Notes: a model not told the origin generated them from the sequence alone. A stretch of DNA of 64,000 nucleotides from Dendrolimus kikuchii (GCA_019925095.2 CM034415.1:10110833-10174832), one strand, 5' to 3'. Positions 34,101 to 43,097 are shown, counted from the first letter of the stretch. Made by a program: numbers and translations.

Positions 34101-37100
34101 GGCTTCAGCGCAATACCACTGCGGGGGGTCAATCATCAGCGAGAAGTACATCCTCACAGCAGGACACTGCATCTCCAGCGTGTTGCTGTAAGATAATCTG
34201 AATATCTTCTCTTTGACCTTATTAAAATAATTTGGCATGAGCACAATATTCGTGCAGGAACGGGGAAAGAATACGATTTCCTGCAACTGGGTGGCTTCTC
34301 GTAACAGGCGACAAAACAACCCACAGCCAGGTGTTAGTGTATATAGTACATAGGATACAGTTGCTGCTTGTATCCTATGTATTATAACCGTAGTTATAGG
34401 TTAGATTTAAGTTAAGTAGTAGTTATAATAGGATATAAGTAGTTATAATAAGTCGGGTTAGACTTGTGTCTGAGGTAGAGAACTCCTTAGAGAGAGTCTC
34501 TGAATGGGGGAGACAAAACCTTGTCCATTTTAATCCCACGAAGATACAGGTCTGCGTATTGTCTGTCAAGAAAGCTCCATTCGAAAAAGCGCTTCAGTTC
34601 CAAGGAACTTCCCTTACCACCTCCAAGAGTATTGGGATCCTTGGTGTCGACTTCGCGAACGATGTGCAGTTCAGGGGCCATTTTGGCAAAACTTGCCTCC
34701 AAGAAGTTGGGAGTATTAAACCGGTCCAAGCAGTATTTCACTTAAAGCCCAGGTGAAGCCGCATATGGAGTACTGCTCATACTTGTGCACCTGCCTATCA
34801 GCTAAATCCCCTGGACTGTATTCAACGTCGAGCCGTTCGCATTGTCGACGATCCCATACTCACGGACTGTTCTCGGACTTCGCGTTTCTCTTCGTATTCT
34901 ACCAACTGTATAGTGAGGAGTGTTCCGAGGAACTGTTCAGATTGATGCCCTCGTCTTCCTGTTACCACCGCACCGCATGATATCGGCTGGGCGTTCATCC
35001 CCACTTCCTAGAGCCCCTTCGCTCTTGTACGCAATGGATCTCTAGAACGTTTCTCTTGCACACCGTGGGGATTTGGAATGAGCTCCCGGCCGCGGTTTTC
35101 CTACAGCACTACAATATGGGGATTTTTAAAAAGGGTGTCATAACATTTCTTCAAGGCTGGGAGCGCGTTAGTGACATCTCTGGTGTTGCAAACGTCCATT
35201 GGCGACGGTAACCGCTTTCCATCAGGTGGGCTGTCTACATATCTGCTGTACTCCAGCTACAAAAAAAAGAAAAAATTTTATAATCAGTAATAGTAAATTA
35301 GCTCGTAGGTAGATGTAGTAAGCATGTAAATAATCTAAAAGTAGAAAAAACTTCAGCCTTGAAACAGGACGGAGGTGGTGGCGAATTAATTTAAAAAAAT
35401 CTACAATGTGGAGATATTTTCGATTACAGCGGTCCAGTTAAGTATGTGGCTTTGGGGATCCTGAAGCGGACAGACCCTTCCGAGCTATGGCAGAGGTATG
35501 ACGTCAAGACGATCATCCCCCATCCGGAATACAAGTCGCCTTCCAAGTACCACGATATTGCGTTACTGGAGGTTGAAGAAGAGTACGTATACTTATTTTC
35601 TTATTCAAGCCATTGGCTGTGCTTACAGAAAAGATTGAACATAATTATCAAAACAGTAAAATGAGAGCAAAAATAGAGCGTTGTGTAGAATCAAAGGTTT
35701 GAGCAAGCTATTTTTGTACTTGTATCTAATATGATAGCTTTGTTTCATGAGCTTTCCAATAGCATTTCTATCATGATAACTGTTACTTCGCCGCATAAAA
35801 AAATCAAGAGATTTGTATGCCCGAGACTACTACTTTAATATGTTGTTGGTGTTAATTTTGTATATACATTTACACTATATTTAGAAGTTCGAATTATCGA
35901 AATCGATTATCTTTACTCCATTTCTCACTTCTCTGTCTTTCTGTAACGCTTCTAAGTCAGCTTTCAATACTTAAGTATAATTTGCGATCATCAGGAAAGA
36001 CGATACGTTTATTTGATGATATCTGTTTTTTTTATTGCATGAGTTCAGGAGACAGACGCCTACCTGATGGAATGCGGTTACCATCACCTATAGATATACG
36101 TAATATCAAAGGTGCTACCAATGTGCCGCTGTTTTCTAATGGGAAATTGGACCTTGGCCACTAATGCCGAAACACAACTCAACGTTGTTATTCTGGACCA
36201 GAGGTGGTGGCCATCCAGACAGGCAAATAACCATCCACCTGGCTGTGGGTTATTTTGTCACCTCTTAGACAGGCTTCCGGCTGCGGAAATTGTATTTTTT
36301 TTCCGTTCCTGCACGGATAAATCGTTTATTAAAATCAGGAATTGGGTAGGTCCCAGTGTGCTACCTTGACTTACCCCAAAGCATGTTTGATAATTAATAA
36401 GGTTAAGAATTCTAGCCGTATATGTGAATATGTTATATTTTATTAGAAAAATAGTTTGTGAAGAAATATATAAGACCTAGCATCTAACAACTACAAGTAT
36501 ACTAAAGAACCTTCGTAACATTACGTCATTATAGATACGAGATCAAAAGCTTTTTTGTAATCAATGTAGGTATGCTGTATCTGCCTACTTATTTTGTCTA
36601 TTACTGTAATCGACTACACGGTAAAATTAAAGTAATTTGTGATCTAGATTAGAAAAGAAAGAAAGAAAATATTTATTTCTAAAAATGCGACACTTTAACA
36701 ATGATTTATAATAATAATAATAGCATTGAAATTTTGTGCCGCAATTCGCGAAATAAGGTTGGCACTCAGGTTTTTGCTGTGCCGAAACATAGTCCGACAC
36801 AGCACTGATTTTCAGTGCCCACCTTCTTAATTACAAAGACAAGTGACCCACGGTAGAAGCAATGTTAAATAAAATTATATTATAATCAACATATAAGAAA
36901 AAAACAAAAAATAAGCACCTAAAAAATTATAGCAACCTAAATAGAGCACTTATTACATACACATGTTACATATAAAACAAACAAAAGTACAATGATCAAA
37001 TCAAATTAAAGCCAATTAACATAATATTTACATAATATTTTGACATTCGATGTTGCAGGTAAATAAATCACAAATACTTTTTAACTTTATAAATAATTAA

Positions 37101-40100
37101 ATAAATATTACTTTATAACTTTATAAATAAATTTATAATTTATTCATTATTTATTTATTCAATTTATTACTATTTGTATAGTATATATTATATTTGTAGA
37201 TCTATGCATGCAATAAATATATAAATATTTTGTAACTAATTAGTTTTTATTATATGTGGGGTCTTCTTTTTGCAACTTAAGTAAGTTTCTCTTATAATGA
37301 AATTTGAAAGAATGTATTGTTTTCAGGTCTTTTATGGGTGGAGGAATATCATTCCAGCATTTAGTAGCAGCATATTTGAAACATCCTCTAAATGCGCTAG
37401 TCTTATGCTTGGCTGTTACTAAGATTAGTTATGTATTTTTCATATTTTATTCTAGGATAGAATTCGACGAGACAGTGTTGCCAGCATGCTTAAACACTGA
37501 CAAACATGAATTCTTCGAGGAGGTCTCAAATGATTTCTTTTTCAAAAAAGTGAGAAACGCTTTCAAAGCTGAAAAGTTTGATGCATATGCCACTGGATGG
37601 GGTAGACTTGGCTATAATCAGAGATTGGCTGATACATTACAAAAGGTATGTACGTTTTTTTAGATATTAGTAGCTGATCAGTGATTTTTTAAATGTGAAC
37701 ATTATTGAGGTTCTATTGTCAGAATTTATTTTTTGGCAACATTATTAAATTCAAAAGTCACAAAGTTCGTGATATGCCAGAGAAACTAGAAGAAGCTACG
37801 TGTTAAATATAGTAAAGGAAGTTCAAATTACCTTGGTTTATAGGCGTGAATTTACAGGGGGTGAAATGAAAGCTAAGGAGGCCATATTGGAAGAGAATTT
37901 AATTCGTTCAATTATGTCGAACATAAAATTCCATTTGAGTGTTACCAGAGTTTAAATCAACATATATTCTGTCTCGAATACAACGTTCTGCTATAGACAC
38001 TGGACAGTTATGTGAGAACAAAACGTCTAGATATGCTACCTCAGTCAGGCCCTTGTAGAAGTGGTACGCTCAAAAAATTGTGGCTTGAAATCGTGAAGCA
38101 TGATATGAGTATCAATGGTCTTGAAGTGTGTATGTTCTTAACACTTACTATTTAGGAGTCTGGACATGAACGCGTAATGAAAGATGGTATTCGACTGAGA
38201 AATTTATTTATGAAATTTATATTTTAATTAAACAATACTAATGACTTGCGCTAATGGATTGGCTGCGCGCGAGTAGGCGGGCTCAGATAAAAATGGTCGC
38301 CTAACTGAGACAAAGGGCACTGCGTCGGCCATGATGCGTGTCGTAGCGCTGCAACGAGTTCATCGGCCGCTTATCGCCGGAGGCGTAGCTTGCGAACTTC
38401 GCCGGCGCATGGGCAGCGATGACTCATCCCATCGTATTTACACGCCACAGTCTCATAACAAGAGATGTCGAAGATCACACGAAATGCAGTTGGAAAACAG
38501 ACCCCAAGCTCCGAAGCGATTGGAACTATTTTATCCGTGCAGGACCGCAGAGAGAATACAATTTCCTGCGTTGGGGCGGTCTGCCGTAAGAGGCGACAAA
38601 TCAACCAACATTCAGGTGGTAGGGCATTTGCTTGAGTGGATGGCTACCACCTCTGGTCTAGAGTATGCCGCCATAACAACCTTGAGTTGTGTTCCGGTAC
38701 TAGTGACCAGGATCCAGACTCCCTTAAGAGAGCAGCAGCGCATTTGTAGCACTTTGGTGTTGCAAATGTCCATAGGCGATGGTAACCGCTTTCCATCAAG
38801 TGGGCCGTCCGCCTGTCTGCTGAATACATGTAATAACAAAAACACATCCGGGTTTTAATCCTCGGATGATGTTGATGATGATGACGCGATTGTTACAGGT
38901 ACATCTTGAAAAGTACACAGATGACGAATGTTCACAGCTGTATCAAGTCCACCGGCATATGGACCGAGGGTTTGATAATGCCACGCAAATGTGCTACGGG
39001 GATTACAAGGGCTTCGCCGATACTTGCAGTGTACGTAGTTTTTTAAGTGAATACTTCTTTAGGCACGTAATGCACTTTTGGGATGGCAATTTTTACAACA
39101 TCTTAAAGTCGGTGCATTTTGTAATTTTGTTGTTGCTTTTTATGTTTTACTTGGCGTAGACTTCAAGATGTAGAATGAAGTCGGTTTTGTTTTTGTTAAA
39201 AAAAGAAGGTAGCAACTTTTTAGTTGCTTGAATAGCATTGGAAATAATATTTTAAGCGCCTGTAGAAAATGTACCTACCGGCACGCGTATAAAAGTTTTG
39301 CATATCGAAGACCTTTAGGCGCTCGTTTTTTTTATTTTTGATTTTATGGCTTGGCAGCTAGGCCTTTAAGCCAGATCTTAGATTCAATGTAGTATCTTCA
39401 TTTTCTTATACCTATGTGTAGCACAGCTGAACTGTAGGTTAATGTACCTACCGGCACGCGTATAAAAGTTTTGCATATCGAAGACTTTAGGCGCTCGTTT
39501 TGTTAGATGTAGGGTCAACAAAAATGTAATTCATCATTGTTATTTTTTTTATTAACATTGACTTTTTTTAAATTAGTACTCATTATTTCGTGTATCCAGA
39601 TAAATAAAAACTGAAGTGTCTGTTTGTAATGTTAGAATAACAGCTTTTTAGTAAATACATATAAAAGTATATACCGGTACTTATATAACAAATTCAATTT
39701 TAAATTTTTTTGTCTGTCCGGATGTTACGGCTAATCTCTGAAACGGCTGGACCTATTTTGACGGCACTTATACTGGCTGGTAGCTGATGTTATAAGGAGT
39801 AACTTAGGCTACTTTTTTGTTACTTTTTATAAGGTTCCTCGAGATAATTCTACTCGCACGAAGTCGCAAACACAGCTAATTGTTAATTTGATTAAACTAT
39901 CAACATTATTTCATTTTTCTTTTTTATTACATTTTATTATATATTCATTTTGTAATTCATTTTTCTTATTCTTACTAAGGGTCTCGTATATATGTGACTA
40001 GCTGCGCCCAGCGGTTTCACCCGCGTGCTGATGGAAAATCGTTATATTTTGGACAATTTACACTATATCTATCTTTATAAATTATAACCTATGTAATAAA

Positions 40101-41383
40101 ACTACGTTTTAACGGTTTTAAGCGCGGTAATTTTATTTGATTTTGGTTTTTCCGACGTTTCGGCCACTTTTCAGTGGCCGTGATCACGGAAGACAAAGAT
40201 GTCAAGTGTCAACGAGTATTGTTAAAGTTTTATTTAGCCTACCGCCAACTTGTTAATTTTAATTTTGTTTATGGTTATTATTTACTCTATGGGAGCCTAA
40301 TCTAATTTCTACCGCTTCGCAATATGTTATGGCTTGAAGAGAAGAAGCGGCGCAAGAAACTCTTCAGCAAACATGCCTAGCTCTAATAACTTTATATAAT
40401 ATTAAAATGGGTGGAAGGAAAAATAAAAGTAATTATCAGTCGAGTTGGTTTGTGTTCTGTTGCACGCAGAAAGAGCTCTCAGTGTCTTGAGGTCTGGCAG
40501 CTGGTTTTTGCTGGGTTTGGGTCTTAATAGTTTTGATGATTGGATCCCAAACAGGTGGTAATTGCCAACCATCTTCTCTATTGAAATTTGGGTGTTTTTT
40601 GATTTCAATAGCCTCACGCATCATTCTAGGTATGAAACGATTCTCTTTCGTGAGGATTTGTGGGTTATCGAATCTGATGTAGTGGTTGGATTTAAATGAA
40701 ATTATTAGAGCTAGGCATGTTTGCTGAAGAGTTTCTTGCGCCGCTTCTTCTCTTCAAGCCATAACATGTTGCGAAGCGGTAGCAAACTAGATTAGTCTCC
40801 CATAGAGTAAATAATAACCATAAACAAAATTAAAATTAACAAGTTGGCGGTAGGCTAAATAAAACTTTAACAATACTCGTTGACACTTGACATCTTTGTC
40901 TTCCGTGATCACGGCCACTGAAAAGTGGCCGAAACGTCGGAAAAATCAAATAAAATTACCGCGCTTAAAACCGTTAAAACGTAGTTTTATTATGTATACA
41001 AGTCGCGAAAACTTAAGGAAATATTATATAACCTATGTGTTAGTCTGATGTGTAAGCTATATTATAGGAAAGTTTCATCAAAATCCATTCAGTAGTTTTT
41101 GCGTGAAAGAGTAACAAACATTCTTACAAACTTTCGGGTTTATAATATTAATAGGATTTAGGAGGTGGTTTTCCTTCAAATTCATCTCCTCTTCTAGGGT
41201 GACAGTGGTGGCCCTCTCCAGGTCAGCATACGTGCTAATGTCTTCGACTGCCAGTTCAAGGTGGTCGGGGTGGTGTCCAGCGGGAACCCTTGCGGGACGA
41301 AGGGCGGCGCGGGCCTCTACACCAGGGTCGAGCATTACGTGCCCTGGATCGAGAGCATCGTATGGCCAGACGAGAAGCCTTAA
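18984..41383 (+). CDS. Clip-domain serine protease, complete, ten exons
   Basis: Exons: 18984-19110, 24437-24534, 30002-30069, 32144-32208, 32845-33032, 34075-34187, 35430-35582, 37456-37645, 38899-39030, 41198-41383. All borders are AG/GT and the frame stays open for 439 residues. A hydrophobic signal peptide ([18 protein letters not shown]) is followed by a clip domain with six cysteines, a linker with Cys in AENNCKK, and a trypsin-like domain: TAGHC (His), HDIALLEV (Asp), ATGWG, GDSGGP (Ser), with Asp six residues before the Ser, predicting cleavage after Arg/Lys. The family (persephone/snake-like clip proteases) works in haemolymph cascades leading to Toll activation or melanization; the exact role is inferred. 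Oddity: the activation site reads [11 protein letters not shown] instead of R/L-IVGG. Introns carry most of the local transposons. Confidence 0.88.
19492..20763 (+). mobile_element. mariner DNA transposon, inactive
   Basis: Terminal inverted repeats GGTTGGGGAAAAAGTCTTTT (left) and the complement CTTTTTCCCCAAC (right) are flanked by TA. The length, 1.27 kb, is normal for mariner. The transposase starts at 19671 but is broken: a frameshift near 19915-19924, a stop near 20340 and another frameshift near 20455. GDEKWI holds the first catalytic Asp and SPDLAPSDF the third, but the second reads HHNNARPH where Asp is expected. It sits in intron 1 of the clip protease. Confidence 0.92.
21068..21695 (-). 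mobile_element. RTE-type LINE 3' half (family RTE-B)
   Basis: The minus-strand frame runs through [56 protein letters not shown] and [14 protein letters not shown] to RDLTLG, then stop and an ATG trinucleotide tail. It is 5'-truncated in the post-RT region but otherwise uninterrupted. It lies in intron 1 of the clip protease, antisense to it. Confidence 0.88.
21855..22191 (+). mobile_element. LINE C-terminus with restriction-like endonuclease signature
   Basis: The frame reads [20 protein letters not shown], then [20 protein letters not shown] and [18 protein letters not shown], stopping at 22189. PD followed by D and K at spacing like PD-(D/E)xK resembles the C-terminal endonuclease of site-targeting LINEs (R2-like). 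Only the C-terminal ~112 residues are present. The clade is my inference. Confidence 0.55.
22260..22828 (+). repeat. SINE-A copy interrupted by a MITE
   Basis: The head and middle occupy 22260-22477; the tail (TTTGGTGTTGCAAATC to TGCATTAAAAAAAAA) resumes at 22734. A 256-bp element lies between the two halves. Confidence 0.85.
22478..22733. mobile_element. MITE with CAGCTG terminal inverted repeats
   Basis: The left end CAGCTGTACAATTTCAAAAC pairs with the right end GTTTTGAAATTGCACAGCTG. CTTT stands on both sides (22474-22477 and 22734-22737), and the host SINE-A consensus has it once. That makes a clean 4-bp target duplication. It encodes no protein. Confidence 0.85.
22835..22915 (-). repeat. 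SINE-A head fragment
   Basis: CTGGCTGTGGGTTGTTTTGT through GGAAATTGTATTCTTTCTCC is the complement of the SINE-A head region. It lies back to back with the copy on its left. Confidence 0.7.
23140..23715 (+). mobile_element. RTE-type LINE 3' end (family RTE-C)
   Basis: It translates to [33 protein letters not shown], a frame slip, then [32 protein letters not shown] and [12 protein letters not shown], ending at a stop before a GAC tail. This is a third RTE lineage in intron 1 of the protease. Confidence 0.85.
24000..24330 (-). repeat. SINE-A copy, full length
   Basis: Poly(T) on the left and the complement of the family head at the right. GTTCCTGCACGGAT is present twice (24319-24332 and 24329-24342 area), a small end duplication. 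It lies about 100 bp upstream of protease exon 2. Confidence 0.85.
24437..24534 (+). CDS. Clip protease exon 2 (first half of clip domain)
   Basis: After TTTTATAG the exon encodes [19 protein letters not shown] and then GIKLGYYSP, before donor GTAAGT. It supplies clip cysteines 1 to 3. Cysteines 4 to 6 come from the next exon, giving the spacing C-x8-C-x5-C-x15-C-x9-CC. Confidence 0.85.
24993..25290 (+). repeat. tRNA-derived SINE (SINE-B), full length
   Basis: The head has a pol III A box, TGGCTAGCGCAC (25004-25015), and B box GGTTCGATCC (25039-25048). The body follows (CACATCGAGATAACCG, CCAGCAGTGGGACATTTATG) and an ATT-rich 3' end. Fragments lie at 6195-6320, 48910-49015 and 54845-54955. 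Confidence 0.85.
25305..25610. repeat. CTGT microsatellite-linked insect repeat
   Basis: It starts ATTATAAATGCGAAAGTAAC, then (CTGT)n, followed by two tandem phrases of ACCGATTTGGCTGAAACTC near 25368 and 25510. It is repeat sequence with no coding content. Confidence 0.7.
25620..26200. repeat. Minisatellite, 9-bp unit GGTCCACTG
   Basis: About 60 units of GGTCCACTG/GGTCCACTT-type sequence. Because 9 is a multiple of 3, all six frames stay open over long stretches and mimic Gly-Pro-Leu or Asp-Pro-Val repeat proteins. It lies in intron 2 of the clip protease; I do not call a gene. Confidence 0.9.
26405..29942 (-). mobile_element. RTE-A LINE, full length, split by a SINE
   Basis: The target duplication TAATCTCTAGTA is at 26393-26404 and 29943-29954. 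On the minus strand the ORF starts at 29935. The APE endonuclease part has [27 protein letters not shown] and LETDHYLV. After a SINE-A insert the RT part resumes ([51 protein letters not shown]), then the C-terminus [13 protein letters not shown] and stop at 26424. Without the SINE it is about 3.2 kb, normal for RTE. The 3' end is (TACA)n on the plus strand. It is the reference for seven truncated RTE-A copies in the window and ends about 50 bp before protease exon 3. Confidence 0.93.
28637..28950 (+). repeat. SINE-A copy inserted in the RTE-A ORF
   Basis: Head CTGTGCAGGAACGG at the left, CTCCTGCAATAAAA and a long A-run at the right. It separates the endonuclease and reverse transcriptase halves of the RTE-A frame, so that copy can no longer make its full protein. 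Confidence 0.88.
30002..30069 (+). CDS. Clip protease exon 3 (second half of clip domain)
   Basis: After TTTCTAG it encodes [21 protein letters not shown] and I, ending in a split Arg codon before GTAAGA. CC is the paired Cys 5/6 that closes the clip fold. Confidence 0.85.
30100..30306 (-). repeat. SINE-A head and middle, no tail
   Basis: The complement of the family from its head to GGTTCCAGTCTCCC. It begins about 30 bases after protease exon 3. Confidence 0.8.
30340..30985 (+). mobile_element. Probable LINE 3' end with poly(A)
   Basis: GC-rich sequence ending TTTTCCCTCGCCTCAAAAAAAA. The last 50 bases recur inverted at 41573-41632 and 43625-43681 as a short 5'-truncated insertion with its own poly(T), which shows this is the 3' end of a retroposed family. 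No RT frame is left. Confidence 0.55.
31140..31460 (+). repeat. Interspersed repeat R (about 320 bp)
   Basis: It starts GGAGTTTTTGGCGGGAACTG, passes TGCAGTTCAGCTGTGCTACA and ends GGCTTAAAGGCCTAGCTGCC plus an AT tail. Other copies: 44131-44700, 45560-46200 (reverse), 39340-39440 (part), 63925-64000 (cut by the window end). Confidence 0.75.
31615..32084. mobile_element. Pogo/Tigger-like MITE
   Basis: Left end CAGTGTAAACTCCATGTAAC pairs with right end GTTATATAGAGTTTACACTG. TA follows the right end. The ends resemble the CAGT-starting repeats of the pogo/Tigger group. No transposase. A second copy is at about 57953-58400 and a fragment at 5515-5640. Confidence 0.75.
32144..32208 (+). CDS. Clip protease exon 4 (linker)
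   Basis: After TTACAG it encodes [20 protein letters not shown] plus R, and ends before GTAAGG. The phases at both sides (2 and 1) fit the neighbouring exons. It contributes only linker sequence between the clip and protease domains. Confidence 0.75.
32424..32551 (+). mobile_element. Retroelement C-terminus fragment
   Basis: Translates to [20 protein letters not shown] and [19 protein letters not shown] then stop, the last 40 residues of the protein family at 17391-17925. Confidence 0.7.
32845..33032 (+). CDS. Clip protease exon 5 (linker and mature N-terminus)
   Basis: It encodes [13 protein letters not shown], then [18 protein letters not shown] and [18 protein letters not shown]. The last part aligns with the start of the mature protease (usual [15 protein letters not shown]). 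The Cys of ENNCKK should pair with Cys of LPACL in exon 8, holding the linker to the catalytic domain. The Arg/Leu and the Ile/Val of the activation site are Ser and Gly here. Confidence 0.82.
33141..33720. repeat. Interspersed repeat, second copy at 56743-57306
   Basis: Both copies read TTGCAGCGCCATCTAT, ATCGGGATAAAAAGTATCC-like phrases twice, and end ACAGATTTATTATAGTATAG. No coding potential. In intron 5 of the clip protease. Confidence 0.8.
34075..34187 (+). CDS. Clip protease exon 6 (catalytic His)
   Basis: It encodes [20 protein letters not shown] and [17 protein letters not shown] before GTAAGA (phase 2). CGGS and TAGHC give the Cys42-Cys58 pair and the catalytic His; Gly replaces the more usual Ala of TAAHC. 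Confidence 0.9.
34248..34335 (+). repeat. SINE-A head fragment
   Basis: CGTGCAGGAACGGGGAAAG to CCCACAGCCAGGTG, diverged, then unrelated sequence. Confidence 0.65.
34430..35275 (+). mobile_element. LINE RT C-terminus and 3' UTR; donor of the SINE-A tail
   Basis: Broken frames read [39 protein letters not shown], then [19 protein letters not shown] and WNELPA: the C-terminal part of a Jockey/CR1-like reverse transcriptase protein. The 3' end reads GTGTTGCAAACGTCCATTGG, CGACGGTAACCGCTTTCCAT and CTGTACTCCAGC before an A-run. This tail matches the last ~100 bp of SINE-A. Several frameshifts make it dead. Confidence 0.8.
35430..35582 (+). CDS. Clip protease exon 7 (catalytic Asp)
   Basis: It encodes [38 protein letters not shown] and [19 protein letters not shown] holds the catalytic Asp102. 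Acceptor GATTACAG and donor GTACGT; the phases (2 in, 2 out) match exons 6 and 8. Confidence 0.9.
35583..36020. other. Intron 7, left part, nothing recognised
   Basis: AT-rich sequence without repeats I can match. Confidence 0.4.
36024..36321 (-). repeat. SINE-A copy, diverged
   Basis: All blocks are present from poly(T) to the complement of the head, but with more changes than most copies, so it is an older insertion. Confidence 0.75.
36650..37430 (-). mobile_element. LINE C-terminal fragment
   Basis: The minus strand at 37260-37430 reads [20 protein letters not shown] and [20 protein letters not shown], the familiar C-terminal end of a non-LTR reverse transcriptase protein (W-N-x-L/I-P). 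An AT-rich 3' region follows to about 36650. It ends about 25 bases before exon 8 of the clip protease. Confidence 0.6.
37456..37645 (+). CDS. Clip protease exon 8
   Basis: It encodes [20 protein letters not shown], a Lys/Phe-rich insert ([19 protein letters not shown]), then [24 protein letters not shown] carries the Cys that links to the propeptide; GWG is the conserved strand before Cys157. Donor GTATGT, phase 0. Confidence 0.9.
37780..38530. other. Intron 8: RTE-B relic and unclassified block
   Basis: 38020-38135 is a decayed RTE-B C-terminus (compare GAACAAAACGTCTAGATATG with the intact copy at 7517). The matching end, GATGATGTTGATGATGATG, reappears at 38865-38886 behind a SINE. The GC-rich block 38240-38520 between them I cannot assign. 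Confidence 0.5.
38531..38838 (+). repeat. SINE-A copy
   Basis: ATCCGTGCAGGACCGCAGAG to CTGCTGAATACATG, lying 60 bases before protease exon 9 and within a decayed RTE-B element. Confidence 0.82.
38899..39030 (+). CDS. Clip protease exon 9
   Basis: It encodes [35 protein letters not shown] and YKGFADTCS before GTACGT. The Asp in ADTCS is six residues before the active-site Ser of the next exon, which sets trypsin-like specificity. Phase 0 on both sides. Confidence 0.9.
39265..39510. repeat. Short direct duplication around a repeat R fragment
   Basis: ATGTACCTACCGGCACGCGT and the next ~45 bases occur at 39269-39331 and 39440-39503. Between them is part of repeat R (ATGGCTTGGCAGCTAGGCCT). The pattern fits a repeat insertion with a long target duplication of about 60 bp. 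Confidence 0.6.
40098..40992. mobile_element. Penelope-like element end with inverted arms
   Basis: About 290 bp at 40100-40392 is repeated as reverse complement at 40699-40992. The spacer on the minus strand encodes the C-terminus [20 protein letters not shown], then [12 protein letters not shown], a block I know from the end of Penelope-like proteins. Each arm holds GGCCGAAACGTCGG with a preceding stem, resembling the hammerhead ribozyme of such elements. Other copies: 53930-54490 and 46690-46885. It sits in the last intron of the clip protease. Confidence 0.72.
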
Positions 41384-41632
41384 TTATCTAATTAAATATA
41401 CAAAGTACAATATTGATGATTTATTTCCTACATAGAATTTTTATCTGTGCAGGAACGGAGAAAGAATACAATTTCCTGCGTTGGGGCGGCCTGTCTTAAG
41501 AGGCGACAAAACAACCCACAGCCAGGTGGTAGGGCATTTGCCCGACTGGATGGCTACCACCCCTGGTCTTAATTTTTTTTTTGTTTTGAGGCGAGGGAAA
41601 ATGCTTAACCGATTTACGCACAAACTGGGTCT
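41024..41632. repeat. Direct duplication, left copy
   Basis: From TTATATAACCTATGTG at 41024 to TTACGCACAAAC near 41626 it matches 43098-43681 at about 98% by eye. It includes protease exon 10A, a truncated SINE-A (41442-41572) and a 55-bp LINE tail with poly(T). The Jockey-like element starts right after it. Confidence 0.88.
41198..41383 (+). CDS. Clip protease terminal exon (catalytic Ser), copy A
   Basis: After CTTCTAG it encodes [40 protein letters not shown] and [17 protein letters not shown], ending DEKP and TAA. It carries the catalytic Ser and the last disulphides. It is the nearer of two equal copies to the exon 9 donor. A SINE-A fragment (41442-41572) follows in the 3' region, and no AATAAA is seen before it. 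Confidence 0.88.
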   Translation, partial: GDSGGPLQVSIRANVFDCQFKVVGVVSSGNPCGTKGGAGLYTRVEHYVPWIESIVWPDEKP

Positions 41633-43097
41633 TTTTTTTTTTTATTGGACTTGACTTTATGTTGTTGGTCCGAAGACCTTACAACTTTACCGGGGTTTTT
41701 GGGGCGAGTGCCTTCGCGAAGCGAAGGCGCTCGAGCCCGGGGGGGCAACTTGCTCGAGGGAGCTCCCTAAGGAGTTTTACCTCGGCTGAACTGTTGCCAT
41801 GAGAGGGGGATGAATTTAATGATGGCCACCATAGGGCGACACAAAGCACTAATTGAGAACGGGCGACGGGTAATATAAAGCCCGAGGGGAAGGATTCCGG
41901 CGGGCCGGGATCGGTGGTTTGCGGCGGCCTACGCTATCTTACTGCCGTTTCGCAACGTGTTATGGCTGGGAGAGAAGAAACGGCGAAAGAAACTTCCCAG
42001 CAACACGCCTAGTCTATCCTGTGGGGGGGCTATGTCTCCTAGCGTCCCTCGCAGGGACGTGGAGAGATCTTGATTGGCGGCGCCTGAGACGCCGCCGTCT
42101 GTGTCTGTCTGTCCGTGCCTGCCAGCCTGCCGTCCTAACCGCGGGCGGGCTGATCCGGGCCAGCCGTTTTGTGATAACGTCGACCCTGTCCGTGAGGACG
42201 TTACGCGGTCGTCGCACGAGAGCCTTTCGCCGAGGCTTATAATCGGACGCGGATACGACGAGTGGATTTCGATGGTGCGGCGCGAGATCGAAATACTTAC
42301 GCGAGAGCGACGTAATGTAGTTTTTGATGGAGGGAAGCTCCAGATCGCGGTGGAGGTCGACGTTACGCATATAGAGGGGAGCACCGACGGCTCTGCGCAT
42401 GAATTTGTTTTGCACGATTTGCAATTTATCTAAAAGGGCAGGCTTGGCATGGCCGAATACCACACTCGCGTATGTCATGATCGGGCGGATGCATGTTTTA
42501 TACAAAGTAAGCTTGTGTCTGAGGGACATTTTGCTTCGTTTGTCTATCATGGGTGCTAAACGACCCATCACAAATCGCGCTCTATTTCGGATTATAGTGA
42601 TATGCTCGTTGAAGCGCAAGTTCCGATCTAGGGTGACACCCAGGTATTTGGTGTACTTTTCCCAGGGAATTTGTTGTTCGTAGAGCGAAATGGTTTTTAG
42701 GCGAAGGCAAGCGCGTTTGGGGGAGCGAAGCGTGCCCGGGGAAAAGAACATTGCTGCGCTTTTCTCCGGGTTTACCTCTATCCTCCATTTGCGAAACCAT
42801 TCGCCTAGCTCTGTGACAGCTGCCTGCAGCCAGACGCAAGCCATTTGTCGGTTTTGATCTGATGTATAGAGTGCGGTGTCATCCGCAAAGAGGGCCAACT
42901 CCACATCTGGAGTTTTTGGGATGTCGCTGGTGTACAGCGTGAAGAGTAGTGGCGACAGAGCCGAGCCCTGTGGTACACCGGCTGTGAGTGGGTGAGGGGA
43001 CGAGCGCGTTCCCTCCACTCGAAAACGGAAGCTTCGGTCTAAGAGGAAGTCTCGCAAGATGAGCACGAGTCTGTCTGGCACACCGAACTGGTACAAC
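41633..43097 (-). mobile_element. Jockey-like LINE, 5'-truncated
   Basis: The minus-strand frame 43096-42014 encodes YQFGVPDRLVLILRDFLLD, GVPQGSALSPLLFTLYTSDI, ELALFADDTALY (FADD, the RT active site), YLGVTLDRNLRFNEHI and RPIMTYASVVF. A 3' UTR ends in poly(A), seen as poly(T) at 41633. The 5' end is cut within the RT domain. Related fragments: 53195-53640 and 59225-59305. Confidence 0.88.

Noticed and set aside
38331..38858. 175-codon plus-strand frame
   Set aside because: Its second half is SINE-A in reverse and the first half has no recognisable domain; it lies in intron 8 between well-supported exons.
41919..42433. Plus-strand frames of about 100-150 codons in 41.9-42.7 kb
   Set aside because: Antisense of the Jockey-like RT frame.
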